NCBI RefSeq assembly: GCF_001434835.1
Contig: NZ_AZDV01000006.1
Location: forward strand, 115,278 to 179,277
DNA: 64,000 bases
Source of the DNA: Levilactobacillus acidifarinae DSM 19394 = JCM 15949
Lineage (GTDB): Bacteria; Bacillota; Bacilli; Lactobacillales; Lactobacillaceae
Reading direction: 5' to 3'
This document shows, in pieces, positions 15,195-24,504 of the stretch. The notes below the pieces were generated by a model, which had not been told where the DNA came from, did not search any database, and was given only the letters and a program-made list of their open reading frames with translations. How positions within the stretch are numbered: position 1 is the stretch's first letter; each line of letters opens with the position of its first letter. Position numbers and translations under genes: made by a program.

Positions 15195-15497
15195 CTATTT
15201 GCCCAAAAGTTGCTGATGGCTGCCCGTTTCTAACAAAGTAAGCAAAAGTACATTATGCTTAATTTTATATTCCAACAGCCAATCATCTTCTAAGTGAATT
15301 TCACTAATACCCTTTTTATCTCCTGTGAGGTAGTGTAAGTGATACTGAGTAATCAAAATATCATGGTCATCAGCAATGATATGATCAATTGCTTCTCCAA
15401 TCTTTGTGATTGAATAGTGTTTTCTAGCCAACTTGGCCAATTGCCGATCATACCTAGCAGTGGTAATAATCCGCCATGCCTTTTCTTGACTACCCAT
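15195..15497 (-). CDS. yafQ: YafQ/RelE-family mRNA interferase toxin
   Basis: A 100-residue RelE-superfamily toxin of the YafQ branch, which cleaves mRNA on the ribosome. Family residues are visible: IITTARYDRQLAKLARK, YHLHYLTGDKKGISEIHLEDDWLLEYKI with the catalytic-type His/Asp set, and LLTLLETGSHQQLL near the C terminus. It overlaps the antitoxin gene by 8 nt, typical of coupled expression. Local base composition is more AT-rich than the neighbours, suggesting acquisition. Length is normal for the family. Confidence 0.85.
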   Translation of the reverse strand: MGSQEKAWRIITTARYDRQLAKLARKHYSITKIGEAIDHIIADDHDILITQYHLHYLTGDKKGISEIHLEDDWLLEYKIKHNVLLLTLLETGSHQQLLGK

Positions 15498-15786
15498 GTG
15501 TGGATTCCTCTTCTAACCGTTTTAAGTAATCTTTGTACTCGGTAACCGTATACACCCGCCGCTTACCTTCCTTCGCTTGTGTTTCTGCTTCATCCGCTTC
15601 AGCAGCTAGTCGTGCAGCTTTTGTTTGAATTTCAAAAGGAATTTTCCCAGTTGCTACCACTTCACGCAAATACAATTGAATTCCTTGAGACAGGGATAAT
15701 CCCATTTCCTCAAAGGTCGCTTGAGCATCTTCCTTTAATTCTGAATCGGTTCGTAAAATAATTCTGGCTCTTTTCGGTTCTTGCAT
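15490..15786 (-). CDS. dinJ: RelB/DinJ-family antitoxin
   Basis: A 98-residue antitoxin. The N-terminal ribbon-helix-helix (residues 1-45: ARIILRTDSELKEDAQATFE then MGLSLSQGIQLYLREVV) should bind the operon operator and dimerise; the acidic C-terminal tail would neutralise YafQ. I place the start at 15786 (MQEPKRAR), with AGAGGTGAG upstream; the frame is open to 15855. It forms a two-gene toxin-antitoxin unit with yafQ, normally autorepressed. Confidence 0.85.
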   Translation of the reverse strand: MQEPKRARIILRTDSELKEDAQATFEEMGLSLSQGIQLYLREVVATGKIPFEIQTKAARLAAEADEAETQAKEGKRRVYTVTEYKDYLKRLEEESTHG

Positions 15787-15871
15787 GGCCGACTCACCTC
15801 TTTCAATTGGAATTATACCAACATCCCACAAAATGTGCATCAATTGTGCATACAAAAATTATCATTGTCGC

Positions 15872-15907
15872 AAAAAAACCTCCAGGACGGTTAAACCATC
15901 CCGAAGG
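15872..15907 (-). terminator. Terminator of the acetoin reductase gene
   Basis: On the minus strand CCTTCGGGATGG pairs with CCGTCCTGGAGG and a T run follows, 20 nt after the stop at 15930. Confidence 0.75.
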
Positions 15908-15929
15908 CTCTTACTTGTTTAGCTGATTT

Positions 15930-16775
<846 letters not shown>

Positions 16776-16968
16776 TCAAAAATCAAGTCAAAAGTGTGTA
16801 AATAAGTTTCATCATCATGATTTATGAAAGGTTAGCGGTAATCAGCTGAGAGGTCATCAAGCCCCGTCTGACGGGAACCCAGCCAAGTTATTTTCAGCAT
16901 TTTCCCAAAAATGTAAGCGGAATCATTGTGAATAAATTATATTTTGCTTAACCCCCTAAATACCAAAA

Positions 16969-17009
16969 AGACGCGTTGCCCCACCCTTACGAGTGGCACA
17001 ACGCGTCTT
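16969..17009 (-). terminator. Terminator of the phosphoketolase gene
   Basis: AAGACGCGTTG (16969-16979) and CAACGCGTCTT (16999-17009) form a perfect 11-bp stem; on the minus strand it is followed by TTTTTGG. Confidence 0.85.
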
Positions 17010-17058
17010 CAATTAATCAGAGTTTAGTGGTCCAGTCACCTACGCGGTAATCCGCAGA

Positions 17059-19446
17059 TTACTTCAAAGGCTTCCATTCCCAGTTGTTAACTTCTGGTAA
17101 GTCAGTCCCGACCTCACGAATGTAAGCCGTGTGCTTAGCCACCATGTCATCCATCCGTTGAACGAAGTAAGCGCCCTTAACAGCGTATTCTGGGATGTCA
17201 TTAACAGCTTCCTTAGCCAAGTCGAAGCGATCCAACTGGTTAAGAACCCGCATGTCAAATGGCGTGGTGATATCACCGTTTTCACGGTAACCATGAACGT
17301 GTAAGTTGTGGTTGTGACGGTCGAAGAACAGACCCTTGATCATGTCTTCGAAGCCGTGCCATGCAAAGATAACTGGCTTGTCGGTCGTGAACAGACGATC
17401 GAATTCTTCGTCAGAGATTGCCCGTGGGTCCAACTTAGGCGAACGTAACTTCAGAATGTCGACCACGTTGATAAAGCGGATCTTCATTTCTGGGAATTCG
17501 TCGTGCAACAGGGAAATCGCAGCTAAGGATTCCCAAGTTGGTTCGGTACCAGCAGCGGCAAAGACGATGTCTGGTTCTTGACCTTGGTCGGTCGAAGCCC
17601 AGTCGATGTAGCCTAACCCGTTGTTAACCAGGTTCGTGGCTTCATCAATCGTGAACCATTGTGGACGTGGGTGCTTGGAGGTCACAATCAAGTTGATCTT
17701 GCTGCGACTCTGGAAGGCCACGTTCCCAACGGCTAACAAGGTGTTGGCATCGGCTGGCAAGTATTCACGGATTAATTCCGGCTTCTTTTCAGCCAAGTGC
17801 GTCAACATACCTGGGTCTTGGTGAGTGTAACCGTTGTGGTCTTGTTGGAACACAGTCGAGGTGTCGACAAAGTTCAAGGATGGGTAATCATGACGCCATG
17901 ATTGTTCGCCCGCCTTACGCAACCACTTCATGTGTTGCGTCAACATGGAGTCAACGACCCGGCCAAAGGATTCGTAAGTGGCGAAGAACCCGTGACGACC
18001 AGTCAGAACGTAACCTTCCAACCAACCTTCAGCTTGGTGTTCAGACAATTGTGAATCGATGATCCGGCCTTCGTGGGCCATGTTTTCGTCATTTGGTTCG
18101 TGGATGTCTTCCATCCATTGACGCTTCCCGTAATCCAACGCAGCGTAGAGCCGGTTAGACTTGGTTTCGTCAGGACCAAAGCCACGGAAGTTGTTTGGAT
18201 TCAACTTCATCATTTCAGCCAGGTAGTCAGACCAGACTAACATGTCTTGGGCAATCGTCTTACCGTGTTCCTTAACGTCCACGGCAAACTTCTTGTAGTC
18301 AGGCATCTTCAATGGTTCTGGCTTGATCCCACCGTTCGTGATTGGGTTCATAGCCATCCGTTGGTCACCCTTAGGGGCCATGTCACGGACGTCTTCCTTC
18401 ACAGAACCGTCTTCGTTAAAGAGTTCTTCTGGCTTGTAAGACTTCAACCAGTTAATCAGTAAGTCGGCGTGTTCCATGTCACCAGCGGCAACTGGAATTG
18501 GCACTTGGTGAGCCCGGAAGGACCCTTCGATTGGGTTACCATCCAGGTCATGCTTAGGACCAGTCCAGCCCTTAGGGGAACGGAAGACGATCATTGGCCA
18601 GTTAGGCAACGTTTCGTCGTTGTTTTCCCGCGCGTTCTTTTGGATAGCCTTAATCTTTTCAATGGCTTCGTCCATGGTCTTAGCCATGTCTTCGGAAACC
18701 CGCATAATGTCGGTATCGTTTTCGTCGATTTCAACGAAGTGAGGTTCCCAACCCATCCCAGTAAAGTATTCGGTCAATTCCTTGTCGCTCATGCGAGAAA
18801 GAATCGTTGGGTTAGAAATCTTGAACCCGTTCATGTTGATGATTGGCAGAACCGCACCATCTTTGATTGGGTTAATGAACTTGTCAGAGAACCATGAAGC
18901 GGCCAATGGACCAGTTTCGGATTCCCCGTCACCGATTTCAACGGCGGCGATCACGTCTGGGTTATCTAAGATAGCACCAGTCCCGTGAGACAAGCTGTAA
19001 CCAAGTTCCCCACCTTCATGGATAGAACCTGGCGTTTCAGGGGCAGCATGGGAAGCCACACCACCTGGGAAGGAGAATTGTTTGAATAAACGCTTCAAAC
19101 CTTCTTCGTCCTGCGAGATGTTTGGATAAATTTCACTGTAGCTACCATCGAGATATGAGTTAGACACCATAACTTGGCCACCGTGACCTGAACCTTCAAT
19201 ATAGAACATGTTCAAGTTGTACTTCTTGATGACCCGGTTCAAGTGAGCATAGATAAAGTTTTGAGAAACGATGGTTCCCCAGTGCCCAATAGGCTTAATT
19301 TTGACATCGTCAGAAGTTAAGTCGCGCTTTAACAGCGGGTTGTCACGCAAGAATAATTGACCTACAGAAAGGTAATTAGCTGCGCGCCAGTACTTGTCAA
19401 CGCCTTCCAAGTAAGCCTTGGAGTCGAAGTTTGTATTTGCTGCCAT
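17059..19446 (-). CDS. xfp: D-xylulose-5-phosphate/fructose-6-phosphate phosphoketolase
   Basis: A 795-residue, thiamine-diphosphate-dependent enzyme that splits xylulose 5-phosphate into acetyl phosphate and glyceraldehyde 3-phosphate. This is the key step of the heterofermentative pathway. Family blocks are present: [26 protein letters not shown], the TPP motif [36 protein letters not shown], and [19 protein letters not shown] near 475-500. I use the ATG at 19446 (MAANTNF), preceded by GAAGGAG; the frame is open to 19482. A strong promoter stands about 100 nt upstream. Length is normal. Confidence 0.96.
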   Translation of the reverse strand: MAANTNFDSKAYLEGVDKYWRAANYLSVGQLFLRDNPLLKRDLTSDDVKIKPIGHWGTIVSQNFIYAHLNRVIKKYNLNMFYIEGSGHGGQVMVSNSYLDGSYSEIYPNISQDEEGLKRLFKQFSFPGGVASHAAPETPGSIHEGGELGYSLSHGTGAILDNPDVIAAVEIGDGESETGPLAASWFSDKFINPIKDGAVLPIINMNGFKISNPTILSRMSDKELTEYFTGMGWEPHFVEIDENDTDIMRVSEDMAKTMDEAIEKIKAIQKNARENNDETLPNWPMIVFRSPKGWTGPKHDLDGNPIEGSFRAHQVPIPVAAGDMEHADLLINWLKSYKPEELFNEDGSVKEDVRDMAPKGDQRMAMNPITNGGIKPEPLKMPDYKKFAVDVKEHGKTIAQDMLVWSDYLAEMMKLNPNNFRGFGPDETKSNRLYAALDYGKRQWMEDIHEPNDENMAHEGRIIDSQLSEHQAEGWLEGYVLTGRHGFFATYESFGRVVDSMLTQHMKWLRKAGEQSWRHDYPSLNFVDTSTVFQQDHNGYTHQDPGMLTHLAEKKPELIREYLPADANTLLAVGNVAFQSRSKINLIVTSKHPRPQWFTIDEATNLVNNGLGYIDWASTDQGQEPDIVFAAAGTEPTWESLAAISLLHDEFPEMKIRFINVVDILKLRSPKLDPRAISDEEFDRLFTTDKPVIFAWHGFEDMIKGLFFDRHNHNLHVHGYRENGDITTPFDMRVLNQLDRFDLAKEAVNDIPEYAVKGAYFVQRMDDMVAKHTAYIREVGTDLPEVNNWEWKPLK

Positions 19447-19549
19447 GTAATTAACACTCCTTCTTTGAAATCGTAACTGCATCTCTAGTTGATAGAAAAT
19501 GTCGTAAAATTTATCTCGTATAAATCCCGGGACGCTTTTTACAATTCCT

Positions 19550-19577
19550 ATAATACCGTGTTTTGAGAAAAAGTCAA
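19550..19577 (-). promoter_or_regulatory. Promoter of xfp
   Basis: TTGACT (19577-19572) and TATTAT (19555-19550) lie 16 bp apart on the minus strand, giving a leader of about 100 nt before the ATG at 19446. No clear cre box is seen. Confidence 0.6.
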
Positions 19578-19787
19578 CCTTTTTATAAATTGATACGGTC
19601 CAATTTAAATAAAAGCAGAACCACCAGTTGCTGACAAGGTTATTATCCCAAGAAATCGGGGAAAACGCGACAAACTACCCTTGGAATTCGTTATTTTTCG
19701 TTAGCTACGCCGGGTAACAACTATACCAATTTTGTTGATGGTCTACATATATCGTTATGCACAACTATTACCAGTTATAGACCACTT

Positions 19788-19818
19788 AAAAAAGGACCAA
19801 ACCGAGTTGGCTTGATCC
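19788..19818 (-). terminator. Minus-strand terminator-like hairpin
   Basis: On the minus strand GGATCAAGCC pairs with GGTTTGGTCC (with wobbles) around AACT and a six-T run follows. It lies downstream of the 74-bp tandem repeats. Confidence 0.5.
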
Positions 19819-19855
19819 TGATCGTTGAGTCTGCTTTTTTTGAGGAGTAAGGCGG

Positions 19856-20016
19856 CCGCTTAACCCCTTGGTATTCTTAAGGCGACGTTACTTGCAGCTT
19901 CCGAAACGTGCTCCCACAGGCAGTCGGTTCCGCTTAACCCCCACGGTACTTATACGGCCACGCCATCTGCAGCTTCCGAAACGTGCGTTTTAGCGCAGCC
20001 AACTCCGCTTAACCCC
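19856..20016. repeat. Tandem 74-75 bp repeat, two full units
   Basis: CCGCTTAACCCC recurs at 19856, 19930 and 20005. The units between share GGTAYT, the ACGTTA/ACGCCA region, TGCAGCTTCCGAAACGTGC and a CAGYC segment. The last unit merges into the dispersed 119-bp element at 19978-20096. Confidence 0.75.
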
Positions 20017-20096
20017 AAAAAGGCCAGCATCCAGAATCAGGATGTTGGCCTTTTTGACGTTAATGCTCGTTGACTACCCGCGCTAAAACGCACTCT
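19978..20096 (-). repeat. Dispersed structured 3' element R1, copy 1
   Basis: Conserved arms GAAACGTG..., TCCGCTTAACCCC, GACGTTAATGCTCG and GCACTCT surround two variable stems: GTGCGTTTTAGCG/CGCTAAAACGCAC (13 bp, outer) and a terminator-like inner stem (20022-20050). It ends on the stop codon of the GntR gene. Further copies are at 29178-29296 and 43523-43643. Confidence 0.75.
20016..20055. terminator. Terminator of the GntR/HutC gene, inside R1
   Basis: GGCCAGCATCC (20022-20032) pairs with GGATGTTGGCC (20040-20050), flanked by A and T runs so that it works on either strand. Confidence 0.75.
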
Positions 20097-20820
20097 ATTC
20101 TTCATCCAACGACACAAAGGTGTTATAGTTCAAATACCGGTAATGCAACCGCATGTTCGAGACCTCAAACGGCGTCCCGTCATCTAGGAAGAAGATGCCT
20201 TCCATGATGCCCACCGGTTCGACCGGCTTCAACTTTAGCAGGTCCTGGTCATCCGCCGTGGACGGCGCCGCCTGAATTGACATGAACGACTTCGTGACCA
20301 CCTTCCCCTGACTTTCCAGGTAATTAAAGATGGAACTCGCCACGGTCTGTTGAGACAAATTCGGGGCAATCTTGATCGGAATGTACCCCGTTTCAATCAT
20401 AAAGGGCTGATCATTGAACAGCCGCAACCGTTTGATCTCATAGACGAAATCACCCGGAGATAAAAAGAGGTCCTGTTGGATTTCTTTGCTGGCCGGTACC
20501 ACGTTGAATCCCAGTAACCGGATACCGGGCGTATTACCAGCCGACTGCATACTATCAGTAATTCCCAAATTTGAGCCCTCATATTGAAAAATTGTTTGGT
20601 TTTTCATATATAATGGGTTTATAAAGGTACCGGAACCCCGTTTTTTAAAGATGATGCCTTGATTAGCCAGAATACTCAACGCCCGCTTCACCGAGCTACG
20701 ACTGACACCATAAGCTTCGCTAAGGCTCCGCTCATCGGGCAACCGCTTATTGGGAAATTCATTTTGGTGGATCCGCTGCTTTAAATCGCGCATGACCTGT
20801 CGATAAACTAAATCTGCCAT
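20095..20820 (-). CDS. GntR-family regulator, HutC/UTRA subfamily
   Basis: A 241-residue transcription factor. The N-terminal winged helix (about 5-72) contains LPDERSLSEAYGVSRSSVKRALSILANQGIIFKKRGSGTF in the GntR pattern. The C-terminal part (about 90-235) is a UTRA effector domain (FVYEIKRLRLFNDQPFMIETGYIP), which usually binds a sugar phosphate or similar small molecule. It stands alone between xfp and the ybaK-like gene, so its target is not evident. AGGAGAT precedes the ATG. Its stop codon touches repeat element R1. Confidence 0.88.
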   Translation of the reverse strand: MADLVYRQVMRDLKQRIHQNEFPNKRLPDERSLSEAYGVSRSSVKRALSILANQGIIFKKRGSGTFINPLYMKNQTIFQYEGSNLGITDSMQSAGNTPGIRLLGFNVVPASKEIQQDLFLSPGDFVYEIKRLRLFNDQPFMIETGYIPIKIAPNLSQQTVASSIFNYLESQGKVVTKSFMSIQAAPSTADDQDLLKLKPVEPVGIMEGIFFLDDGTPFEVSNMRLHYRYLNYNTFVSLDEE

Positions 20821-21047
20821 GATATCTCCTCATTACTCATTCACTAGACGCTTCACTGGTGTAAAGTATAGCAGGTTTTGTCAAGGGTGTCTGCTTTTTC
20901 ATAAAAATTGACCGTCCCAGTTTATTTTAAAGTGCGGTCCAATTATAAAGATTATCGTACTGGGCACTATTCGACTAATTGTCCGCTCCCAGTACCCCAT
21001 CATTAAGAAAGGGACGGAACGTTATTTCCGTCAATCAGGTATTCCCC

Positions 21048-21551
21048 ATGTCCAAAAAGAAAAAATCAAAACGTCTCCATAAAACACTTGTCGAACAGAT
21101 TCTGGATAAAAATAAAGTTGCTTATCAACAATACGAGTTTGCGACCCACATGGACGGCGATACCGCCCAGATGGAAGTGGATCACGCCGCCGTTGACGAA
21201 CACCACATCTACAAGACCTTAGTCCTCAGTGGCAACGTCACCGGTCCGTTAGTCGGCGTTTTGCCCATCGATGAACACCTCGACGAGAAGAAACTCGCCA
21301 AAGCCTCCGGTAACAAAAAAGTCGACATGATCCCCCTGAAGAATCTCGTCAAGACCACCGGTTACGAACACGGCGCCAACACCCCCGTCGGGATCTGGGA
21401 AAAGAAGCAGTTTCCGATTTTTCTCGACAACACGGCCCACGAACAGGGCCAGATTCTGGTCTCTTCCGGGCAGATTGGTCGGTCGGTCGAAGTCAACGCC
21501 GACGATTTAGCCGGGTTGGTCCACGGCACCTTCACCGACATTTTGGAGTAA
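21048..21551 (+). CDS. ybaK: YbaK/EbsC-family Cys-tRNA(Pro)-type deacylase
   Basis: A 167-residue cytoplasmic editing enzyme of the YbaK/ProX family that hydrolyses mischarged Cys-tRNA(Pro). Visible family features are the lysine-rich N terminus, IYKTLVLSGN, VGVLPIDEHLDEKKLAKASGNKKVDM, GYEHGANTPVG and VSSGQIGRSVEVNADDL. I start at the ATG at 21048 (MSKKKKSK). Its binding site is weak (AGG), and a small GACGGAA/TTCCGTC hairpin just upstream could affect translation. Three nt separate it from the membrane protein that follows, so they form an operon. Confidence 0.88.
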   Translation: MSKKKKSKRLHKTLVEQILDKNKVAYQQYEFATHMDGDTAQMEVDHAAVDEHHIYKTLVLSGNVTGPLVGVLPIDEHLDEKKLAKASGNKKVDMIPLKNLVKTTGYEHGANTPVGIWEKKQFPIFLDNTAHEQGQILVSSGQIGRSVEVNADDLAGLVHGTFTDILE

Positions 21552-21554
21552 CCG

Positions 21555-22361
21555 ATGACCGTCGATTACGCATTACTCGTGAAGAATCTCGCCTTAATCG
21601 TGTTTTGGTTGCTGGTCTTACCAGGTGCCTTTATTGCCCTTTTAACCGGCGTGAACCGCAACACCAAGCAATACCTGGCCAACGGGTTTGGCGTCAATAG
21701 CGAACTCTACCTGGGTTTTATCGGGATCTTCTTCCATGAACTCAGTCACCTCATCGTGGCCCTGCTCTTCGGTCACCACATCACCAAGTTTCGCCTGCTA
21801 AAACGTCCACATCCCCACCAACAAACCGCTAACGGGGACAAGGACTTGGCTTTGGGCTACGTCAACCATACCTGGAACCAACGTAGCTGGTACCAAAGTA
21901 CGGGGAATCTGTTCATCGGGATTGCCCCCATCTTCGGCTGTAGCCTAGTGCTACTGGGGTTAACGGCATGGTTACTCCCCGACCTTTTTAGTGGCCTCGT
22001 CACGGTCGTCAGTCAACCCTTAAACTTGCACTGGGAAGGACTCAGAGAGGTCGTGGTGGGCGCCCACGATCAATGGTGGCATTGGTTACTCATGGGCCTA
22101 TTGGCGATGAACATCAGCGTGGGCGGGTTCGACCTCAGTCGCGCCGATTTCGCTAATTCCCAGATGGGACTCATCGGTTTTATCGTCCTCATCATGGTCG
22201 TGACCGCCGCTTGGACCCTCATCGACGGTGCCGCCGGCTGGTTACAGGGCGTGGCCGTGGTCATGACGTTACTGGCCGTGGTCCTCACCTGTTCCTTGCT
22301 GATTTCCATCGTGACAAACTTCTTCGTCCGTATCATCTTACACATTAAGTGGCACCACTAG
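21555..22361 (+). CDS. Membrane protein with HELSH motif (M50-like)
   Basis: A 268-residue protein with about six or seven membrane helices. The second helix contains FFHELSHLIVALLFGHHI (HELSH at residues 61-65), the zinc-binding HExxH motif as placed in intramembrane site-2-type proteases. The usual second metal-ligand motif (LDG or NxxPxxPLDG) is not obvious; NLFIGIAPIFG (about 116-126) and MNISVGGFDLSRAD (about 180-195) are candidates. It may be an unusual M50-like protease or a relative without activity. It follows ybaK by 3 nt and ends at a terminator. Confidence 0.6.
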   Translation: MTVDYALLVKNLALIVFWLLVLPGAFIALLTGVNRNTKQYLANGFGVNSELYLGFIGIFFHELSHLIVALLFGHHITKFRLLKRPHPHQQTANGDKDLALGYVNHTWNQRSWYQSTGNLFIGIAPIFGCSLVLLGLTAWLLPDLFSGLVTVVSQPLNLHWEGLREVVVGAHDQWWHWLLMGLLAMNISVGGFDLSRADFANSQMGLIGFIVLIMVVTAAWTLIDGAAGWLQGVAVVMTLLAVVLTCSLLISIVTNFFVRIILHIKWHH

Positions 22362-22388
22362 CTCACCCCATTTAGGGTGGGCTTTTTA
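22360..22388 (+). terminator. Terminator of the ybaK operon
   Basis: AGCTCACCC pairs with GGGTGGGCT and a T run follows directly after the stop. Confidence 0.8.
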
Positions 22389-22431
22389 GTGTCAGGTACA
22401 GTAAAATAGACCTGAAAGGAGGTGGCGGCCC

Positions 22432-23193
22432 TTGACCGCACCCACCATTACCATCACCAACCTCATCTGGAGCTTTGACCGCACCACCCAACACGTCAAC
22501 CTACTCCTATTAAAACGGGACCAGGCCCCCTTTAAGACGCACTGGGCGCTTCCCGAAACCACCATGCGGACCGATGAAAGTGCCGATGCGGCGGCCCTGC
22601 GTCTGGTCCGCGAAAAAATTGGTCTGGCGCTAGACCGCCTGCACACCGAACAATTGACCACCTTCACCCAACCACAACGCACGCCCGGTCCGCGGGGCGT
22701 GGCCCTAGCCTATATGACCTTCTTACCGGAAATGCCGCCGCTAACGCCAGGTAACGGCGCGAGTGCCGCTAAGTGGTTCCAATTCAGTGCCACGACCACC
22801 GCCTACCAGCTTCAAAACGGACCGGCGACCTTCACCACCCCCGCGACCGACCAAGCCACCTACTACGCGGCCCGGGCGCCTAAAACCGTCGCGCCAGCCA
22901 CCCAGCTAGCCTTCGATCACGACTGGATGATTGCCGTCGCTAGCCACCGGATCCGCAACAAGCTCGACTATCAACCCAACATTCTCCTGACGTTGGGGCC
23001 CACCTTTACGTTACGCGAGGCCCGTACCGTCTTCGCCACCTTCTTACGGCGACCACTCAGCGCCCTGGATAATTCGAACTTCAAGAAGAACCACCGGCAG
23101 TTGTTTACCGCCGTCGGCACCACCACCGCCAAACGCGCGGGGCGGCCGGCAACCCTTTACCGATTAAACTATCTTCCCTTGACAAACGCGTAG
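22432..23193 (+). CDS. nrtR: NrtR-type Nudix-related transcriptional regulator of NAD metabolism
   Basis: A 253-residue protein with an N-terminal Nudix-like domain (1-150) and a C-terminal winged helix (about 175-250). The latter contains FTLREARTVFATFLRRPL, SNFKKNHRQLF and the NrtR hallmark RAGRPATLYRLN. The Nudix box is degenerate: RLVREKIGL stands where RExxEExGL is needed, so it should bind ADP-ribose without cleaving it. In this family ADP-ribose binding releases DNA. TTG start, with AAAGGAGGTGG 6 nt upstream. Next comes a transporter/nadC operon with two matching palindromes in its promoter, the likely target. Confidence 0.88.
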   Translation: MTAPTITITNLIWSFDRTTQHVNLLLLKRDQAPFKTHWALPETTMRTDESADAAALRLVREKIGLALDRLHTEQLTTFTQPQRTPGPRGVALAYMTFLPEMPPLTPGNGASAAKWFQFSATTTAYQLQNGPATFTTPATDQATYYAARAPKTVAPATQLAFDHDWMIAVASHRIRNKLDYQPNILLTLGPTFTLREARTVFATFLRRPLSALDNSNFKKNHRQLFTAVGTTTAKRAGRPATLYRLNYLPLTNA

Positions 23194-23220
23194 AATCCGC
23201 CTATATTTAGGCCTAAGTTA

Positions 23221-23245
23221 AATAAAAGTGGTTTTTACTTTTATT
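23221..23245. promoter_or_regulatory. Putative NrtR operator 1
   Basis: AATAAAAGT-N7-ACTTTTATT, a perfect 9-bp inverted repeat. The same geometry is repeated 32 bp downstream. Confidence 0.65.
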
Positions 23246-23252
23246 TTAATTG

Positions 23253-23277
23253 AATAAAGGTCAATATTACTTTTATT
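23253..23277. promoter_or_regulatory. Putative NrtR operator 2
   Basis: AATAAAGGT-N7-ACTTTTATT, one base from the first operator. Its right end touches a TATAAT -10 element (23277-23282), so bound repressor would block the transporter/nadC promoter. GGGGAGG then leads to the ATG at 23299. Confidence 0.65.
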
Positions 23278-23298
23278 ATAATTCTGGGGAGGATTTTT

Positions 23299-24504
23299 AT
23301 GTCGAAGTCAAAGTATCACCTATTGTTTGTGGTGGGGACCGCCTGGCTCTTTGATGCCATGGACGTCGCCATCCTCTCGTTTATCATGCCGCTGTTAAAG
23401 ACCGAGTGGCAACTATCGCCCGTGCAATTGGGAACCGTGGGGGCCGCCACGTCCGTGGGGATGATCATCGGGGCGCTGATCTGTGGCTACCTAGCCGACC
23501 GCATCGGCCGTAAGAAGGTGCTCATCTACACCTTAGCCCTGTTCTCGTGTGGGAATCTGGCGTTAACACTAGCGCCCAACGTGACCATCTTCATCCTGAT
23601 CCGCTTCATCACGGGGATCGGTCTCGGGGGCGAACTGCCCGTGGCCGCCACGTTGGTTGCCGATAGCTATCATGGCACCCAACGCTCGCGGATGTTAGTC
23701 ATGGCCGATAGTTTCTGGGCCATCGGGTGGATCCTGGCCTCCGTATTGGCCTTTGGTGCCATGCCCGTGATTGGATGGCGTTGGACCGTTCTGATCACCG
23801 CGTTAACCGTCCTGTACGCCCTACCTTTACGCAAGCACCTACCTGATACGCCGGTCAAGCCCATGACCAAGCTTTCCTATAAGGTTTTGTGGCAACCGGA
23901 ATACCGTCAGCAAACGCTACTCCTGAGTGCCCTGTGGTTCATCGTGATGCTGACCTACTACGGAATGTTCCTGTGGTTACCCAGTATCCTAGTCTTACGG
24001 GGATTCCCCATCGTCCATAGTTTCAACTACACCCTGCTGATGAGTCTGGCCCAATTACCAGGCTATTACTTAGCCGCCTACTTAATGGGTAAACTCCGGC
24101 AAAAGACCGTCCTCTTAATCTACTTATGTGGCACCATCGTCAGCGTTTTAGCCTTCAGTATGGCCACCAGTAATTCAGCAATCCTAATCAGCGGTGCCTG
24201 GTTATCGTTCTTCGACCTGGGTGCCTGGGGGACGTTAATTGCCTTGACGCCGGGTCAATTTCCCCAAGCCATTCGGGGAACCGGGATGGGGACCGCCCAG
24301 TCGATTGGCCGGGTGGGGGCCACGATTGGCCCGTACCTAGTTGGTCTTCTGATTCAATTGAAATTTTCCATTAGTACCGTTTTAGGCCTGTTCGTGGTCC
24401 TGCTAGTCTTCGGCGCGCTCTTGTTAGCCGTGGGCGTGGTCGATACCATGGCCCTGCCAAAGGAGGCCACCGACCATGACGTTAAGTCCGAAACGACTCA
24501 CTGA
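23299..24504 (+). CDS. MFS transporter, candidate pyridine (niacin or quinolinate) importer
   Basis: A 401-residue, 12-helix major facilitator protein. It has the N-terminal signature FDAMDVAILSFIMPLL and the loop motif GYLADRIGRKK (about 61-71), plus GIGLGGELPVAATLV, as in the aromatic-acid/NiaP-type branch. It sits under two predicted NrtR operators and overlaps nadC by 29 nt. Because nadC needs quinolinate and no nadA or nadB is in the window, import of quinolinate or another NAD precursor is the likely role; this is inference from context. Confidence 0.75.
   Translation: MSKSKYHLLFVVGTAWLFDAMDVAILSFIMPLLKTEWQLSPVQLGTVGAATSVGMIIGALICGYLADRIGRKKVLIYTLALFSCGNLALTLAPNVTIFILIRFITGIGLGGELPVAATLVADSYHGTQRSRMLVMADSFWAIGWILASVLAFGAMPVIGWRWTVLITALTVLYALPLRKHLPDTPVKPMTKLSYKVLWQPEYRQQTLLLSALWFIVMLTYYGMFLWLPSILVLRGFPIVHSFNYTLLMSLAQLPGYYLAAYLMGKLRQKTVLLIYLCGTIVSVLAFSMATSNSAILISGAWLSFFDLGAWGTLIALTPGQFPQAIRGTGMGTAQSIGRVGATIGPYLVGLLIQLKFSISTVLGLFVVLLVFGALLLAVGVVDTMALPKEATDHDVKSETTH

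Noticed and set aside
16838..16890. CTGAGAGGTCATC followed by CCCCGTC-TGA-CGGG, reminiscent of a TPP riboswitch
   Set aside because: The conserved second half (ACCTGATCTGGATAATGCCAGCG type) is missing and no thiamine gene follows.
17621..18988. Several plus-strand ORFs up to 142 codons opposite xfp
   Set aside because: Antisense shadows of a well-conserved enzyme.
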